From positions 153,629 through 217,628 of the forward strand of contig NZ_JADDOL010000006.1 in assembly GCF_016906305.1 (NCBI RefSeq): a stretch of 64,000 nucleotides of DNA, in the 5' to 3' direction. Of this stretch, positions 9,734-23,014 are shown piece by piece. Made by a program: the position numbers and the translations under genes. The notes beneath the pieces were generated by a model that searched no databases, was not told the origin of the DNA, and was given only the letters and a program-made list of their open reading frames with translations. How positions within the stretch are numbered: the first letter of the stretch is position 1; every line of letters starts with the position of its first letter. The DNA comes from Alloalcanivorax marinus. GTDB taxonomy: Bacteria > Pseudomonadota > Gammaproteobacteria > Pseudomonadales > Alcanivoracaceae.

Positions 9734-9969
9734 GAACGGGACCCGAACAGACCACGTACTCCGCGCAGGCCCAGTCCGGTGAGCAGCCCCAGCAACAGCC
9801 CCAGAGCCAGCAACAGCACCGCCAGGGCGCCCAGGGTCACCTGCCATTGCCAGCCGGTCACCGGCATCGCCAGGGTCACCAGCTGGGTGTTGGCGGTCAC
9901 AAACAAAAACGCCGCGACGAACACCGCCAGCAGCGCCAGAATCAAACAAATTCGGTAGAGATTTCGCAT
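9730..9969 (-). CDS. lapA: LapA-family inner-membrane protein (DUF1049)
   Basis: 79 residues with two hydrophobic helices (about residues 5-25 and 43-66), the LapA/YciS pattern. The conserved FVTANTQLV segment lies between them. It ends with a basic tail ([13 protein letters not shown]). LapA works with LapB in LPS assembly. The start at 9969 is preferred because it places the first helix at the N-terminus; the Shine-Dalgarno sequence is weak. It is coupled to lapB by ATGA overlap and follows ihfB by 22 bp. Confidence 0.9.
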   Translation of the reverse strand: MRNLYRICLILALLAVFVAAFLFVTANTQLVTLAMPVTGWQWQVTLGALAVLLLALGLLLGLLTGLGLRGVRGLFGSRS

Positions 9970-9991
9970 CACTTCGTCCTGTCCGGCGGGA

Positions 9992-10342
9992 TCAGCCGTG
10001 GGCGGTCTCGCCCCGGGAACCATCGCGGCCGTCGCCTTCACCATCGATCATGGAATCGTTGACCCGTTCACGCAGTTCCTTGCCGGACTTGAAGTGCGGA
10101 ACGTATTTGCCGTCCAGCTTGACGCTGGCGCCGGTCTTGGGATTGCGGCCCACGCGCGGGGCGCGGAAATGAAGGGAAAAGCTGCCAAACCCGCGGATCT
10201 CGATGCGGCCCCCTTCGGACAGGGTGTCGGCCATGTAATCGATCAGGGTTTTGACGGCGAGCTCCACATCCCTGGGAGACAAGTGGTCGTTTTGCTTGGA
10301 AATCCGGGCTATCAGTTTCGACTTCGTTAACGCTGACGCCAT
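9992..10342 (-). CDS. ihfB: Integration host factor subunit beta
   Basis: 116 residues. A DNABII nucleoid protein that bends DNA as a heterodimer with IhfA. It starts [15 protein letters not shown]. It has the [12 protein letters not shown] core and the minor-groove-intercalating arm RVGRNPKTG with its Pro. The C-terminal 20 residues ([19 protein letters not shown]) extend beyond the usual end of about 94 residues and look disordered. It lies downstream of rpsA, the classical arrangement. Confidence 0.96.
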   Translation of the reverse strand: MASALTKSKLIARISKQNDHLSPRDVELAVKTLIDYMADTLSEGGRIEIRGFGSFSLHFRAPRVGRNPKTGASVKLDGKYVPHFKSGKELRERVNDSMIDGEGDGRDGSRGETAHG

Positions 10343-10374
10343 TGCAACCTTCTCCCCTGGGCTCCCTGCCCAGC

Positions 10375-10398
10375 GGGGCCGGCCGGTTGGCCGGCCCC
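10375..10398 (-). other. Intercistronic GC hairpin between rpsA and ihfB
   Basis: Perfect GGGGCCGGCC/GGCCGGCCCC stem with a 4-base loop in the 69-bp gap. No T run follows, so it is more likely an mRNA-stability or attenuation element than a full terminator. Confidence 0.5.
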
Positions 10399-10411
10399 CG
10401 GGGAGGAGCCG

Positions 10412-12091
10412 TTATGACTCGTTGCTGTTTTCCATTTGCTGCTTGATCAGGTCACCGATGGTCTTCGGTGCATTGGCGTCCTGATTCTGCAGGTTGTCCA
10501 TGGCTTCGCGATCCTGTACCTGATCCTTGGCACGCACGGACAGATTGATGATGCGGTTCTTGCGGTCGACGTTGGTGATGCGTGCTTCCACCTCGTCGCC
10601 CACCTTGAGAACCTCGGAGGCATCGTTGACGCGGTCGCGGCTGATTTCGCTGGCACGCAGGGTGCCTTCCACGTTGTCGGCCAGGTCGATGGTGGCGCCT
10701 TTGGCGTCCACTTCCTTCACCGTACCCTTGACGATGCTGCCCTTCTCATTCGCAGCAACATACTGAGCAAACGGATCGTCTGTCAACTGCTTGATTCCAA
10801 GGGAAATTCTTTCCCGCTCGGCATCAATGGACAGGACCACGGTTTCCAGCTCGTCACCCTTGTTGAAGCTGCGCACCGCTTCCTCGCCCTGCTCTTCCCA
10901 GGAGATGTCGGACAGGTGCACCAGGCCGTCGATACCGCCTTCCAGGCCGATGAAGATGCCGAAGTCGGTGATGGACTTGATCTTGCCGGTGATGCGGTCG
11001 CCCTTCTGGTAGTTCTCGGCGAAGGATTCCCACGGGTTCGCCATGCACTGCTTGATACCCAGGGAAATACGGCGGCGGTCCTCGTCGATATCGAGGATCA
11101 TCACTTCCACTTCGTCGCCGATCTCTACCACTTTGGAGGGGTGGATGTTCTTGTTGGTCCAGTCCATTTCGGAGACGTGAACCAGACCTTCCACACCTTC
11201 CTCGATCTCGGCGAAGCAGCCGTAATCGGTGAGGTTGGTGACGCGGGCACGGACCTTGGAACCTTCCGGGTACTTCTGCACGATGTCGTGCCACGGATCC
11301 TCGCCCAGCTGCTTGAGGCCCAGGGACACGCGCATTTTCTCGCGGTCGAACTTGAGAACCTTGATCTCGATTTCCTGGCCCACTTCGACGATTTCACTGG
11401 GATGCTTGATGCGCTTCCAGGCCATGTCGGTGATGTGCAGCAGGCCGTCGATGCCGCCCAGATCCACGAACGCACCGTAGTCGGTGAGGTTCTTGACGAT
11501 CCCCTTGACCACCATGCCTTCCTGCAGGGACTCCAGCAGCGCTTCGCGCTCGGCGGAGTGTTCAGCTTCCATGACTGCGCGGCGGGAAACCACCACGTTG
11601 TTGCGCTTCGGATCCAGCTTGATGACCTTGAAGTCCAGGTCCTTGCCTTCCAGGTGGGTGACGTCGCGAACCGGACGGATGTCCACCAGGGAGCCGGGCA
11701 GGAACGCGCGGATCGGGCCGATGTCGACGGTGAAGCCGCCCTTGACCTTGCCGGAGATCTGACCCTTGACGATTTCGTCCTTGTCGAAAGCCACTTCCAG
11801 CTCGGCCCAGACTTCGGCGCGCTTGGCTTTCTCACGGGACAGGCGGGTGAAGCCCATACCGTCGTCGATGGCGTCGACCGCCACTTCCACTTCGTCGCCT
11901 TCGGCGATTTCCAGCTCACCGCTCTCGCTGATGAATTCGTTGCGGGCGATGATGCCTTCGGACTTCAGACCGGCGTTGACGGTGACCCAGTCACTGTCGA
12001 TGGCGACCACGGTGCCCTTGATGATGGAACCGCGGGCAACGTCCAGGTCCTTAAGGCTTTCTTCGAAAAGTTCGGCAAAAGATTCAGTCAT
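10412..12091 (-). CDS. rpsA: 30S ribosomal protein S1
   Basis: 559 residues, essentially the E. coli length. Six S1 (OB-fold) repeats are visible as recurring blocks such as [25 protein letters not shown] and [26 protein letters not shown]. The protein begins [16 protein letters not shown]1 unfolds mRNA leaders on the 30S subunit. The leader before ATG 12091 has only a weak GAGAT Shine-Dalgarno, as is usual for rpsA, which is autoregulated in E. coli. A REP doublet lies between it and the upstream cmk. Confidence 0.98.
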   Translation of the reverse strand: MTESFAELFEESLKDLDVARGSIIKGTVVAIDSDWVTVNAGLKSEGIIARNEFISESGELEIAEGDEVEVAVDAIDDGMGFTRLSREKAKRAEVWAELEVAFDKDEIVKGQISGKVKGGFTVDIGPIRAFLPGSLVDIRPVRDVTHLEGKDLDFKVIKLDPKRNNVVVSRRAVMEAEHSAEREALLESLQEGMVVKGIVKNLTDYGAFVDLGGIDGLLHITDMAWKRIKHPSEIVEVGQEIEIKVLKFDREKMRVSLGLKQLGEDPWHDIVQKYPEGSKVRARVTNLTDYGCFAEIEEGVEGLVHVSEMDWTNKNIHPSKVVEIGDEVEVMILDIDEDRRRISLGIKQCMANPWESFAENYQKGDRITGKIKSITDFGIFIGLEGGIDGLVHLSDISWEEQGEEAVRSFNKGDELETVVLSIDAERERISLGIKQLTDDPFAQYVAANEKGSIVKGTVKEVDAKGATIDLADNVEGTLRASEISRDRVNDASEVLKVGDEVEARITNVDRKNRIINLSVRAKDQVQDREAMDNLQNQDANAPKTIGDLIKQQMENSNES

Positions 12092-12212
12092 GGATAATCT
12101 CGTGATACACATACCAACCAGCAGGTATGGGTTATTCATAAAAGGCCGCGATTCCAAGCTGGTTTACTGTCAGAAACCGGACGACCTGTTTTCAGAAAAT
12201 CAGAACACCATT

Positions 12213-12277
12213 GCAGGAGCGGCTTCAGCCGCGAAACCGGCCGGCGGGCGCGGTATCGCGGCTGAAGCCGCTCCTAC
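12213..12277. repeat. REP doublet 1 (REPIN), rpsA-cmk gap
   Basis: Forward copy 12213-12234 (GCAGGAGCGGCTTCAGCC type) and reverse copy 12256-12277, about 20 bp apart, in the rpsA leader/cmk 3' gap. Each copy contains the imperfect palindrome CGGCT-TC-AGCCG. Confidence 0.85.
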
Positions 12278-12302
12278 GGGGTAATCTGGACCACCGATGC
12301 CG

Positions 12303-12974
12303 TCAGATCAGCGACCGGGCAGCGGCTTCACCGAGAATACGATCCACCACCTGCTCGACGGTGAGCTCGGTGGAATCGATTTCCACCGCTTCCGGCGCCG
12401 GCTTCAGCGGCGCGACGGCGCGCTGCATGTCACGCTCGTCCCGGGTACGGATGTCCTCGATGAGGGTGGCGAGGTTAGCACCAAAGCCTTTTTCCTTCAA
12501 CTGGCCCAGGCGCCGCCGGGCCCGTTCCTCGGCGCTGGCGGTGAGGAACACCTTGAGCGGCGCGTCCCGGAACACCACCGTGCCCATATCGCGCCCGTCG
12601 GCCACCAGGCCGGGGCGCTGGGCGAAGGCCCGCTGGCGGGCGAACAGGGCGTCGCGCACCGGCTGCAGCACCGCCACCTGGCTGGCCAGCTCGCCGACCC
12701 GCTCCTCGCGGATGATCTGACCCACGTCCTCGCCTTCCAGAAGCACCGCGGTGTCACCCTCGCCTTCCCGGAATTCCACCGGCAGCTGCTCGGCCAGGTC
12801 CACCAGACACATTTCGTCGTCCAGGGCCACGCCGCGGCGCTCCGCGTGCAGGCCCAGCACCCGGTACAGGGCACCGGAATCGAGCAGATGCCAGCCCAGC
12901 CGGGTGGCCACCTGGCGCGCCACCGTGCCCTTGCCGGAGGACACCGGCCCGTCGATGGTGATCACCGGGATCAT
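12303..12974 (-). CDS. cmk: Cytidylate kinase
   Basis: Phosphorylates CMP/dCMP. 223 residues. P-loop [15 protein letters not shown] near the N-terminus, LLDSGALYR substrate motif, [22 protein letters not shown], and the Arg-rich lid [10 protein letters not shown]. The ATG at 12974 overlaps the end of the tyrA-aroA fusion as ATGA. It lies between aroA and rpsA, as in most gammaproteobacteria. Confidence 0.97.
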   Translation of the reverse strand: MIPVITIDGPVSSGKGTVARQVATRLGWHLLDSGALYRVLGLHAERRGVALDDEMCLVDLAEQLPVEFREGEGDTAVLLEGEDVGQIIREERVGELASQVAVLQPVRDALFARQRAFAQRPGLVADGRDMGTVVFRDAPLKVFLTASAEERARRRLGQLKEKGFGANLATLIEDIRTRDERDMQRAVAPLKPAPEAVEIDSTELTVEQVVDRILGEAAARSLI

Positions 12975-15244
12975 GCGCTTTCTCCCGCGTCCGCGGTGTC
13001 CTGGCCCAACACCTCCAGCGCCAGCCCGGCACCGGCGGCCAGCCCGGCGAAGCCCGGGAAGCTGGTGGCCACGTTGGCGCAGTGGTGGATGGTGATCGGC
13101 GCGCCGGCGCGCAGGGCCGCCATGGCGAAGCTCATGGCGATGCGGTGGTCGCCGTGGGACTCCACCTCGCCGCCGCCGAAGGCGCCGCCGACGATGCGGA
13201 TGCCGTCCTCGTACACGTCATGCTCCACGCCCAGGGTGGCCAGACCGTCGGCCATCACCTGAATCCGGTCGGATTCCTTGACGCGCAGCTCCTCGGCGCC
13301 GCGCAGCACGGTCTCGCCTTCGGCGCAGGCGGCGGCGATGAACACCACCGGCAGCTCGTCGATGGCCAGGGGCACCAGTTCCTCGGGGATCACGATGCCC
13401 TTCAGCGGGGCGCTCTTCACGACCAGGTCCGCCACCGGCTCGCCACCGGCATCCCGTTGATTTTCCAGGCGAATGTCCGCGCCCATCAGCTTGAGAATGT
13501 CGATCACGCCGGTGCGGGTGGGGTTCACGCCCACATGGGGCAGGGTCAGTTCGCTGCCTTCGGCGATGCTGGCGCCGACCAGGAAGAACGCCGCCGAGGA
13601 AATGTCCGCCGGCACGTCCAGACGGCCGCCGCTCAGGGTACCGCCGCCGCGCAGGGTGGCGGTGGCCCCGTCCCGGCGCACCGGGTAGCCGAAACCGCCC
13701 AGCATGCGCTCGGTGTGGTCGCGGGTGGGGGCCGGTTCGGTCACCGAGGTGTCCCCTTCCGCGTAAAGCCCCGCCAGCAGCACCGCGGATTTCACCTGGG
13801 CGGAGGCCATCGGCAGATCGTAATGAATGCCTTCCAGGGTGCGGCCCCCGTGAATGCGCACCGGCGGGCGGCCGCCCTCGCCGGTGTCGATGGCGGCGCC
13901 CATTTCCCTCAGCGGCGCGGCGACCCGCTCCATGGGGCGCTTGGACAGGGACTCGTCGCCGGTCAGCTCGGTATCGAAGGCCTGGCCGGCCAGCAGGCCG
14001 GTGAGCAGCCGCATGGAGGTCCCGGAGTTACCCATATAAAGAGGCTTGCCCGGGTCACGCAGGCCGTGCAGGCCGACGCCGTGCACCACCACCCGGCCGT
14101 TGTGCGGGCCCTCGATCACCACGCCCATGTCGCGAAACGCCTGCAGCGTGGCCAGGGCGTCCTCGCCTTCCAGAAAGCCGCTGATCTCGGTGCTGCCTTC
14201 GGCCAGGGAAGCCAGCATGATCGAGCGGTGCGACATGGATTTGTCGCCGGGCACCCGCAGGCGGCCCTGCAGCCGGCCACCGGGGGCCACCACGAAGGTG
14301 GGGTCGGAATGTTGTGTCATGCCAGTCTCGTCATCGGAATGCCGCGCCCGGGTATAGGAGGAGCGCGTGTTCATGGCCAGGAAATGGGCGCGGGCGGTGT
14401 TGGCCCGGCTCATGATGCCCATCAGGGCCTCGGAGTCATTGTCGCGCACCGCCGCCCGGAAGCGCTCGATGCCGTCACGGAACAGGTCCAGGGCGTCGAG
14501 CACCGCGCGGCGGTTCTCGCGGAAGATATCGTGCCACATCAACGGGTCGGAGCCGGCGATGCGGGTAAAGTCGCGGAAGCCGCCGGCGGCATAGCGGAAG
14601 ATCTCGGTGGAGTCGCCTTGCCGGGCCAGGGTGTCCACCAGGGAGAACGCCAGCAGATGCGGCAGATGGCTGGTTTCCGCCAGCACCCGGTCGTGGTGCT
14701 CCGGGGCCATGGTCAGGACCTCCGCGCCGATGGCGCTCCACAGCGCCGCCACCCGCCGGGTGGCCTCGCCGTCGGTGTCCGCCACCGGCGTCAGGATCAC
14801 CCGGTGCTGCCGGTAGAGGGTGGCGTCCGCCGCCTCCACGCCGCTTTTTTCCTTGCCGGCGATGGGATGGCCGGGCACGAAGCGGGGGAAGTGGTGGCCC
14901 AGGGCCCGGCGCGCCTGCTCGATCACCGCGCCCTTGACGCTGCCGCCGTCGGTGACGATGGCGCCCTCGGCCAGCCCCGGCGCCAGCGCCGCGAACACCG
15001 ACGCCATGGCCGACACCGGCGTGGACACGAACACCAGATCGGCGCCGCGCACCGCCAGCGCCAGGTCCTGGCTGCCCTCGTCGATCAGGCCCAGGGCCAT
15101 GCCCTGCTCCAGGGTACGCGCCGACCGGGAGCCGGCCACCACGGTGCCGGCCAGGCCCTGGTCGCGCAGGGCGGCGGCGAAGGAGCCGCCGATCAGCCCC
15201 AGGCCGATCACCGCCACCCGCCGGAAAAGGGGGGCGGGCTTCAT
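12971..15244 (-). CDS. Fused prephenate dehydrogenase / EPSP synthase
   Basis: 757 residues. The N-terminal 300 residues are TyrA-like: Rossmann motif [22 protein letters not shown], and [12 protein letters not shown]. They would oxidise prephenate towards tyrosine. From about residue 320 the protein is EPSP synthase (AroA). It has [47 protein letters not shown] and KESDRI, and condenses shikimate-3-phosphate with phosphoenolpyruvate. The AroA half has class II-type motifs ([17 protein letters not shown]), not E. coli-type ones. TyrA-AroA fusions at this locus are known in pseudomonads. The gene overlaps hisC and cmk by 4 bp each, so translation is coupled. Confidence 0.95.
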   Translation of the reverse strand: MKPAPLFRRVAVIGLGLIGGSFAAALRDQGLAGTVVAGSRSARTLEQGMALGLIDEGSQDLALAVRGADLVFVSTPVSAMASVFAALAPGLAEGAIVTDGGSVKGAVIEQARRALGHHFPRFVPGHPIAGKEKSGVEAADATLYRQHRVILTPVADTDGEATRRVAALWSAIGAEVLTMAPEHHDRVLAETSHLPHLLAFSLVDTLARQGDSTEIFRYAAGGFRDFTRIAGSDPLMWHDIFRENRRAVLDALDLFRDGIERFRAAVRDNDSEALMGIMSRANTARAHFLAMNTRSSYTRARHSDDETGMTQHSDPTFVVAPGGRLQGRLRVPGDKSMSHRSIMLASLAEGSTEISGFLEGEDALATLQAFRDMGVVIEGPHNGRVVVHGVGLHGLRDPGKPLYMGNSGTSMRLLTGLLAGQAFDTELTGDESLSKRPMERVAAPLREMGAAIDTGEGGRPPVRIHGGRTLEGIHYDLPMASAQVKSAVLLAGLYAEGDTSVTEPAPTRDHTERMLGGFGYPVRRDGATATLRGGGTLSGGRLDVPADISSAAFFLVGASIAEGSELTLPHVGVNPTRTGVIDILKLMGADIRLENQRDAGGEPVADLVVKSAPLKGIVIPEELVPLAIDELPVVFIAAACAEGETVLRGAEELRVKESDRIQVMADGLATLGVEHDVYEDGIRIVGGAFGGGEVESHGDHRIAMSFAMAALRAGAPITIHHCANVATSFPGFAGLAAGAGLALEVLGQDTADAGESA

Positions 15245-16347
15245 CGGTCGCCCAGCACCTTGCCCAGGGCGGCCAGGAAGCGCTCGTTATCGCGGGCGGT
15301 GCCGGCGGTCACGCGCAGATGGCGGGGCATGCCGTAGCCGCCCAGGGGCCGCACGATGACGCCCTCGCGCAGCAGCGCTTCGTAGACCGGCTGGGCGTCG
15401 CCGCCGCAGTCGAAGGCGACGAAGTTGGCCACCGACGGAATCTGCTCCAGATTCAGGGCCGCCAGTCCCTCGGCCAGCTGCACCAGGCCGGCGGTGTTCT
15501 CGCTCTTGGAGTTCTCGATGTGGTCCACGTCGTCCAGGGCCGCCTCGGCGGCGGCCAGGGCCGGGATGTTCACATTGAACGGCTGGCGCACCCGGTTGAG
15601 CACGTCCGCCACCTGGGGATGGGCCACGCCATAGCCCACCCGCAGCCCGGCCAGGCCGTGAATCTTGGAGAAGGTGCGCGCCACGATCAGATTCGGATAG
15701 CGCGCCAGACGGCGCAGGCCGTCCGGGTAGTGGCTTTCTTCCACGTACTCGAAGTAGGCCTCGTCCAGCACCACCAGCACGCGCTCCGGCACCCGCGCCA
15801 GGAAGGCGTCCAGGGCGTGGTCGTTGAACCAGGTGCCGGTGGGGTTGTTGGGGTTGGCGAGGAACACCACCCGGGTGCGCTCGGTGATGGCCTCGGCCAT
15901 GGCCGCCAGGTCGTGGGCGAACAGGTGCGACTCCACTTCCACCGGCCGGGCGGAACAGGCCAGCGTCACCAGCGGGTAGATGGCGAAGGCGTATTCCGAG
16001 TACACCGCCTCGTCGCCGGGCTGCAGGTAGGCCCGGGCGATCAGCTCCAGCACGTCGTTGGAGCCGTTGCCCAGCACCAGCTGGTCGGCGCCCACGCCCA
16101 GCCGCTCCGCCAGCGCCGCCTTCAGCGAATAGCCGGCGCCGTCCGGGTACAGATGAATCTGGTCCAGGGCATGGCGGGCGGCGTCCAGGGCCCGATGGCT
16201 GGGGCCCAGCGGGTTCTCGTTGCTGGCCAGCTTGATCACATCGTGAATGCCCAGCTCGCGCTGCAGCTCCTCGATGGGTTTGCCCGGCTGATACGGCCGC
16301 AGGCGCTGCACGCCGTCATTGGCCAGTTGAATGTAGTCGCAGGTCAT
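15241..16347 (-). CDS. hisC: Histidinol-phosphate aminotransferase family (HisC)
   Basis: 368-residue fold-type I PLP aminotransferase. NENPLGPS at the N-terminus, PNNPTGTW, DEAYFEY, and the Schiff-base Lys in RTFSKIHGLAGLRVGYG identify HisC. Placed between pheA and the tyrA-aroA fusion, it probably also, or mainly, serves as an aromatic aminotransferase. This second HisC copy of the aromatic supraoperon is known from Pseudomonas. ATG at 16347; its stop overlaps the next gene as ATGA. Confidence 0.93.
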   Translation of the reverse strand: MTCDYIQLANDGVQRLRPYQPGKPIEELQRELGIHDVIKLASNENPLGPSHRALDAARHALDQIHLYPDGAGYSLKAALAERLGVGADQLVLGNGSNDVLELIARAYLQPGDEAVYSEYAFAIYPLVTLACSARPVEVESHLFAHDLAAMAEAITERTRVVFLANPNNPTGTWFNDHALDAFLARVPERVLVVLDEAYFEYVEESHYPDGLRRLARYPNLIVARTFSKIHGLAGLRVGYGVAHPQVADVLNRVRQPFNVNIPALAAAEAALDDVDHIENSKSENTAGLVQLAEGLAALNLEQIPSVANFVAFDCGGDAQPVYEALLREGVIVRPLGGYGMPRHLRVTAGTARDNERFLAALGKVLGDR

Positions 16348-16356
16348 GGTGTGTTC

Positions 16357-17439
16357 CTACAGAACCGCTTTGGGGTAGGAGCCGAGTACCTTGATGGTGT
16401 TGCCGTCCCCATCCAGGGCGGAGAGCACCTCGGTCAGGGCCGGGTCTTCCTTGTGGCCTTCGCAATCGACGAAGAACACATAACTCCAGTTGGCGATGCG
16501 CGACGGCCGGCTTTCCAGGCGGGTCAGGTTGATGTTCTTTTCCCGGAACGGGCGCAGCAGGTCGGACAGCAGGCCGGGCCGGTTCTTGCCGGACACCAGC
16601 AGGCTGGTCTTGTCACGGCCGGACGGCGGCGTGTCCTGGCGGCCGATGATCAGGAACCGGGTGGTGTTGTCCGGCCGGTCCTCGATATTGACCTGCACCT
16701 TTTCCAGGTCGTACAGCTCGCAGGCCATGTCGCCGGCGATGGCCATGGCGTTCCATTCGTCGCGCAGGCGCCGCGCCGCTTCCGCGTTGGAGCTCACCGC
16801 GATGCGCTCCACCGCCGGCATGTGCGCGTCCAGCCACTGGCGGCACTGGGCCAGGGTCTGCTGGTGGGAATAGATGCGCGTGACCTTGTCGCGGCGGGTA
16901 TGGGGCCCGGACAGCAGGTGGTGGTGAATGCGCAGTTCCACCTCGCCGCAGATCTTGAGGTCCGAATTCATGAACGAATCCAGGGTATGGTTGACCATGC
17001 CCTCGGTGGAATTCTCCACCGGCACCACGCCGAAATGCACGGCTCCGGCTTCCACCTCGCGGAACACCTCGTCGATGGCGCCCAACGGCACGCTCTCCAC
17101 CGAGTGGCCGAAATGCTTGATCGCCGCCTGCTGGGTGAAGGTGCCTTCGGGGCCCAGAAACGCCACCCGCATGGGCTGTTCCAGGGCCAGGCACACGCTC
17201 ATCACCTCGCGGAACAGGCGCGCCATCTCCTCGGCGCCGATGGGGCCGGTGTTGCGTTCCTTGATGCGGCGCAGCACCTGGGCCTCCCGCTCGGGCCGGT
17301 AGAACACCGGCTCCGGATCCTCGGCGCGTTTCACCTCGGCCACCTGGTGGGCCAGATCGGCGCGCTTGTTGAGCAGGTCCTGGAGCTGCTGGTCCAGGGC
17401 GTCGATCTGGTCTCTGAGTGCGTTCAGATCCGTCATCAC
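16357..17439 (-). CDS. pheA: Bifunctional chorismate mutase / prephenate dehydratase
   Basis: P-protein of phenylalanine synthesis. 360 residues: an AroQ chorismate mutase helix bundle (residues 1-90), a prephenate dehydratase domain (about 95-270, with [21 protein letters not shown] and the THRDK-like TRRDK position), and a C-terminal ACT domain with [10 protein letters not shown] and ESRPSR, the phenylalanine-sensing motif. The first start at 17439 is GTG, directly followed by ATG at 17436. The GTG overlaps the serC stop as GTGA, while the ATG touches it as TGATG, so both are possible. Confidence 0.97.
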   Translation of the reverse strand: MMTDLNALRDQIDALDQQLQDLLNKRADLAHQVAEVKRAEDPEPVFYRPEREAQVLRRIKERNTGPIGAEEMARLFREVMSVCLALEQPMRVAFLGPEGTFTQQAAIKHFGHSVESVPLGAIDEVFREVEAGAVHFGVVPVENSTEGMVNHTLDSFMNSDLKICGEVELRIHHHLLSGPHTRRDKVTRIYSHQQTLAQCRQWLDAHMPAVERIAVSSNAEAARRLRDEWNAMAIAGDMACELYDLEKVQVNIEDRPDNTTRFLIIGRQDTPPSGRDKTSLLVSGKNRPGLLSDLLRPFREKNINLTRLESRPSRIANWSYVFFVDCEGHKEDPALTEVLSALDGDGNTIKVLGSYPKAVL

Positions 17440-18515
17440 GCTTTCCGTTTTTCGAAGTCCGACATGAACCCGATCAGCGCGTCCACCGCCGCCTCGGGCA
17501 CCGCGTTATAGATGCTGGCGCGCATGCCGCCGACACTGCGGTGGCCTTTCAGATTGCGCAGGCCGGCGGCTTCCGCCTCGGCCAGGAAGGCCTTGTCCAG
17601 CGCGCTGTCGGCCAGCACGAAGGGCACGTTCATCCAACTGCGCTGGCCCGGGCGAACCGGGTTGGCGTAGAAGTCGCTGCCGTCGATGTAAGCGTACAGC
17701 TTGTCGGCCTTGCGGCGGTTGATCTCGCCCATGGCGCTCACCCCGCCCTGCTCCTTCAACCACTCGAACACCAGCCCCGCCAGATACCAGGCGAAGGTGG
17801 GCGGCGTGTTGTACATGGAGCCATTGTCGGCGTGGATCTTGTAATCGAGCATGGACGGCACCGTGGGACCGGCGCGACCCAGCAGGTCCTTGCGCACGAT
17901 CACCAGGGTCAGGCCCGCCGGGCCGATGTTCTTCTGGGCGCCGGCATAGATCAGACCGAACCGGCTCACGTCCATGGGCCGCGACAGGATCGTGGAACTC
18001 ATGTCCGCCACCAGCGGCTTGTCCACCTCCGGGACAAAGTCGAACTCCAGCCCGCCGATGGTCTCGTTGGGGCAGTAGTGCACATAGGCGGCGTCGTCGG
18101 AGAGCCGCCATTCGCTCTGCGCCGGCGCGTAGCTGAAGTTGGCGTCCTCGCTGGACGCCGCCACGTTCACCTCGCAGAAGCGGCGGGCCTCCTTGATCGC
18201 CTTGCTCGACCACTGGCCGGTGTTCACGTAGTCCGCCTTGCCGGCGTCGCCGAGCAGGTTCAGCGGCACCATGGCGAACTGGGCGCTGGCGCCGCCCTGC
18301 AGGAACAGCACCGCGTAGTCGTCGGAAATACCCAGCAGATCACGAAGATCGCGCTCCGCCTTTTCGGCCATGTCGACGATCACGTCGTCGCGGTGGCTCA
18401 TTTCCATCACCGACATGCCGGTGCCCTGGTAATCCAGCATTTCCTCGCGGGCCCGTTGCAGGACCGCTTCCGGCAACGCCGCCGGACCGGCGCAAAAGTT
18501 GTACGCGCGGCTCAT
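17436..18515 (-). CDS. serC: Phosphoserine aminotransferase
   Basis: 359-residue class V PLP aminotransferase. It makes 3-phosphoserine for serine synthesis and also acts in pyridoxal phosphate synthesis. [10 protein letters not shown] start, MEMSHR, and the PLP Lys in [11 protein letters not shown] are typical. GGAGAAGGAAGA before the ATG at 18515 gives a strong ribosome site. It heads the aromatic/rpsA superoperon downstream of gyrA and is coupled to pheA. Confidence 0.97.
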   Translation of the reverse strand: MSRAYNFCAGPAALPEAVLQRAREEMLDYQGTGMSVMEMSHRDDVIVDMAEKAERDLRDLLGISDDYAVLFLQGGASAQFAMVPLNLLGDAGKADYVNTGQWSSKAIKEARRFCEVNVAASSEDANFSYAPAQSEWRLSDDAAYVHYCPNETIGGLEFDFVPEVDKPLVADMSSTILSRPMDVSRFGLIYAGAQKNIGPAGLTLVIVRKDLLGRAGPTVPSMLDYKIHADNGSMYNTPPTFAWYLAGLVFEWLKEQGGVSAMGEINRRKADKLYAYIDGSDFYANPVRPGQRSWMNVPFVLADSALDKAFLAEAEAAGLRNLKGHRSVGGMRASIYNAVPEAAVDALIGFMSDFEKRKA

Positions 18516-18534
18516 TCTTCCTTCTCCCGTCGGT

Positions 18535-18594
18535 TCACGGCTGAAGCCGCTCCTACCGCGTTGGTCGCCCTGGCAGGAGCGGCTTCAGCCGCGA
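18535..18594. repeat. REP doublet 2, gyrA-serC gap
   Basis: Reverse copy 18535-18556 and forward copy 18573-18594 of the GCAGGAGCGGCTTCAGCC unit, 16 bp apart. The copies have the opposite order to doublet 1. Confidence 0.85.
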
Positions 18595-18605
18595 TCACTC
18601 CACAC

Positions 18606-18625
18606 GCCGGCCCCAAAAGGCCGGC
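18606..18625 (-). terminator. Hairpin directly after the gyrA stop
   Basis: GCCGGCC/GGCCGGC stem with a short loop begins right after the gyrA TAA. No U run follows, so termination there may be partial. Confidence 0.4.
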
Positions 18626-21352
<2,727 letters not shown>

Positions 21353-21444
21353 GGCGTTCCTTTATAAGAGTCCAGGTACAGTCCGGAAAGCCCCGGATCA
21401 TAGCACAGCGGCGACTGGCCGGGCGATACGGGCGGCGCGCCGCC

Positions 21445-21615
21445 GGATACAGGATGCAGGAAGCAGGATACAGGCGCGTGGTCGGGTGGCGGCGAGCCTC
21501 TGGCACCGGGCTCCGCGCTGCAAGGCCAGGTTCACGACCAGCATGAACCCGCGGGCTCGGCGCCTCGGTCGGCACGGCTCCGTCCGCGCCTGCATCCTGC
21601 ATCCTGTATCCTGTA
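21445..21615. repeat. Inverted-repeat intergenic element B
   Basis: A 171-bp element in the 309-bp gap between gyrA and mtaD. The left end, 21445-21479 (GGATACAGGATGCAGG type), and the right end, 21585-21615, are inverted copies. They match the ends of element A at 6446-6609, but the cores differ. Nothing else is recognisable in this gap except the mtaD -10. Confidence 0.8.
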
Positions 21616-21627
21616 ACGCCGCGCGGC

Positions 21628-21633
21628 TATACT
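21628..21633 (+). promoter_or_regulatory. Candidate -10 of mtaD
   Basis: TATACT lies 29 bases before the mtaD ATG and just beyond the right end of repeat element B, the same arrangement as element A and nth. Confidence 0.45.
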
Positions 21634-21661
21634 CGCGGCCTGACCGAACAGGGAGCCTTGC

Positions 21662-23014
21662 ATGAGCGACAATCACGCGGATCTGATCATCCAGGCCCGC
21701 TGGGTGGCCCCGGTGGCCCCCGCCGACGCCGGCGTGCTCGCCGACCACGCTCTGGTGGTGCGCGACGGCGTCATCGCCGATTTACTGCCCACCGCCCTGG
21801 CCGCCCAGAAATGGACCGCCACGGACACCGTCACCCTGGACCGCCACCTGCTGATCCCAGGGCTGATCAACGCCCACACCCACGCCGCCATGAACCTGTT
21901 TCGCGGCCTGGCCGACGACCTGCCGCTGATGACCTGGCTGGAGCAGCATGTGTGGCCCGCCGAGGGCCGCTGGGTGGGCGAGGAGCATTTCGTCCGTGAC
22001 GGCGCCCGGCTGGCGGCGGCGGAGATGATCCGCTCCGGCACCACCTGCTTCGGCGACATGTATTTCTTCCCGGAAACCACCGCCCGGGTGGCCATGGAGG
22101 CGGGCCTGCGCGCCGCCCTGTTCGCGCCGATCCTGGACTTCCCCACCCCCGCCGGGGACGGGCCCGACGACTATCTGAGCCAGGCCACCCGGGCCGCCGA
22201 CAACTGGCGCCACGAGCCGCGCCTGACCATCGGCTTCGGCCCCCACGCCCCCTACACCGTGTCCGACGGACCGCTACAGAAGATCCTCACCCTGGCGGAA
22301 GAACTGGATGCCCCGGTGATGATGCACGTGCACGAAACCGCCGGCGAGATCCACTCGGCGGTGGAAGCCACCGGCGAGCGGCCGCTGACCCGGCTCAAGC
22401 AGCTGGGCCTGCTCAGCCCGCGCCTGATGGCGGTGCACATGACCCAGCTGCTGGACGAGGAAATCCAGTGGCTGGTGGACACCGGCACCCAGGTGGTGCA
22501 CTGCCCGGAATCCAACCTCAAGCTGGCCAGCGGCTTCTGCCCCGTGCACAAGTTGCTGGAGGCCGGCGTCAACGTGGCCCTGGGTACCGACGGCGCCGCC
22601 AGCAACAACGACCTGGACATGATCGGCGAAATGCGCACCGCCGCCCTGCTGGCCAAGGGCGTGAGCCTGCGCGCCGAGGCGGTGTCCGCCGCCACCGCCC
22701 TGCGCATGGCCACCCTCAACGGCGCCCGCGCCCTGGGCCTGGAGGAGCGCACCGGCTCCCTGGAGCCGGGCAAGCAGGCGGACATGATCGCCGTGGACCT
22801 GAGCGCCCTGGAGACCCAGCCGGTCTATGACCCGGTGGCGCAGCTGGTGTACGCCGCCACCCGCGACCAGGTCACCCACAGCTGGGTGGCCGGCCGCTGC
22901 CTGATGCGGGACCGCCAGCTGACCACCCTGAACGCCGCCCTGATCGCCAAGAACGCCGGCGAATGGCGGGAAAGGATCGCCCGGGACACCCCTTCACCGG
23001 AGGACGAGCAATGA
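21662..23014 (+). CDS. mtaD: 5-methylthioadenosine / S-adenosylhomocysteine deaminase family
   Basis: 450-residue amidohydrolase (TRZ/ATZ group). Metal ligands: HTHAAMN near residue 70, MHVHETAGE, the His of VHMTQ, and Asp in [10 protein letters not shown]. The order mtaD-ubiG-mupP-yciK matches Pseudomonas aeruginosa, where the homologue PA3170 deaminates methylthioadenosine. The stop overlaps the ubiG ATG as ATGA. S-adenosylhomocysteine made by UbiG is a possible related substrate, but that link is inference. Confidence 0.9.
   Translation: MSDNHADLIIQARWVAPVAPADAGVLADHALVVRDGVIADLLPTALAAQKWTATDTVTLDRHLLIPGLINAHTHAAMNLFRGLADDLPLMTWLEQHVWPAEGRWVGEEHFVRDGARLAAAEMIRSGTTCFGDMYFFPETTARVAMEAGLRAALFAPILDFPTPAGDGPDDYLSQATRAADNWRHEPRLTIGFGPHAPYTVSDGPLQKILTLAEELDAPVMMHVHETAGEIHSAVEATGERPLTRLKQLGLLSPRLMAVHMTQLLDEEIQWLVDTGTQVVHCPESNLKLASGFCPVHKLLEAGVNVALGTDGAASNNDLDMIGEMRTAALLAKGVSLRAEAVSAATALRMATLNGARALGLEERTGSLEPGKQADMIAVDLSALETQPVYDPVAQLVYAATRDQVTHSWVAGRCLMRDRQLTTLNAALIAKNAGEWRERIARDTPSPEDEQ

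Noticed and set aside
8555..9949. Long N-terminal extensions of lapB, rnd, bcsC, bcsZ, pgi and algC frames
   Set aside because: Each extension runs through an overlapping real gene in another frame; the chosen starts have ribosome sites, stop-start overlaps or match family N-termini.
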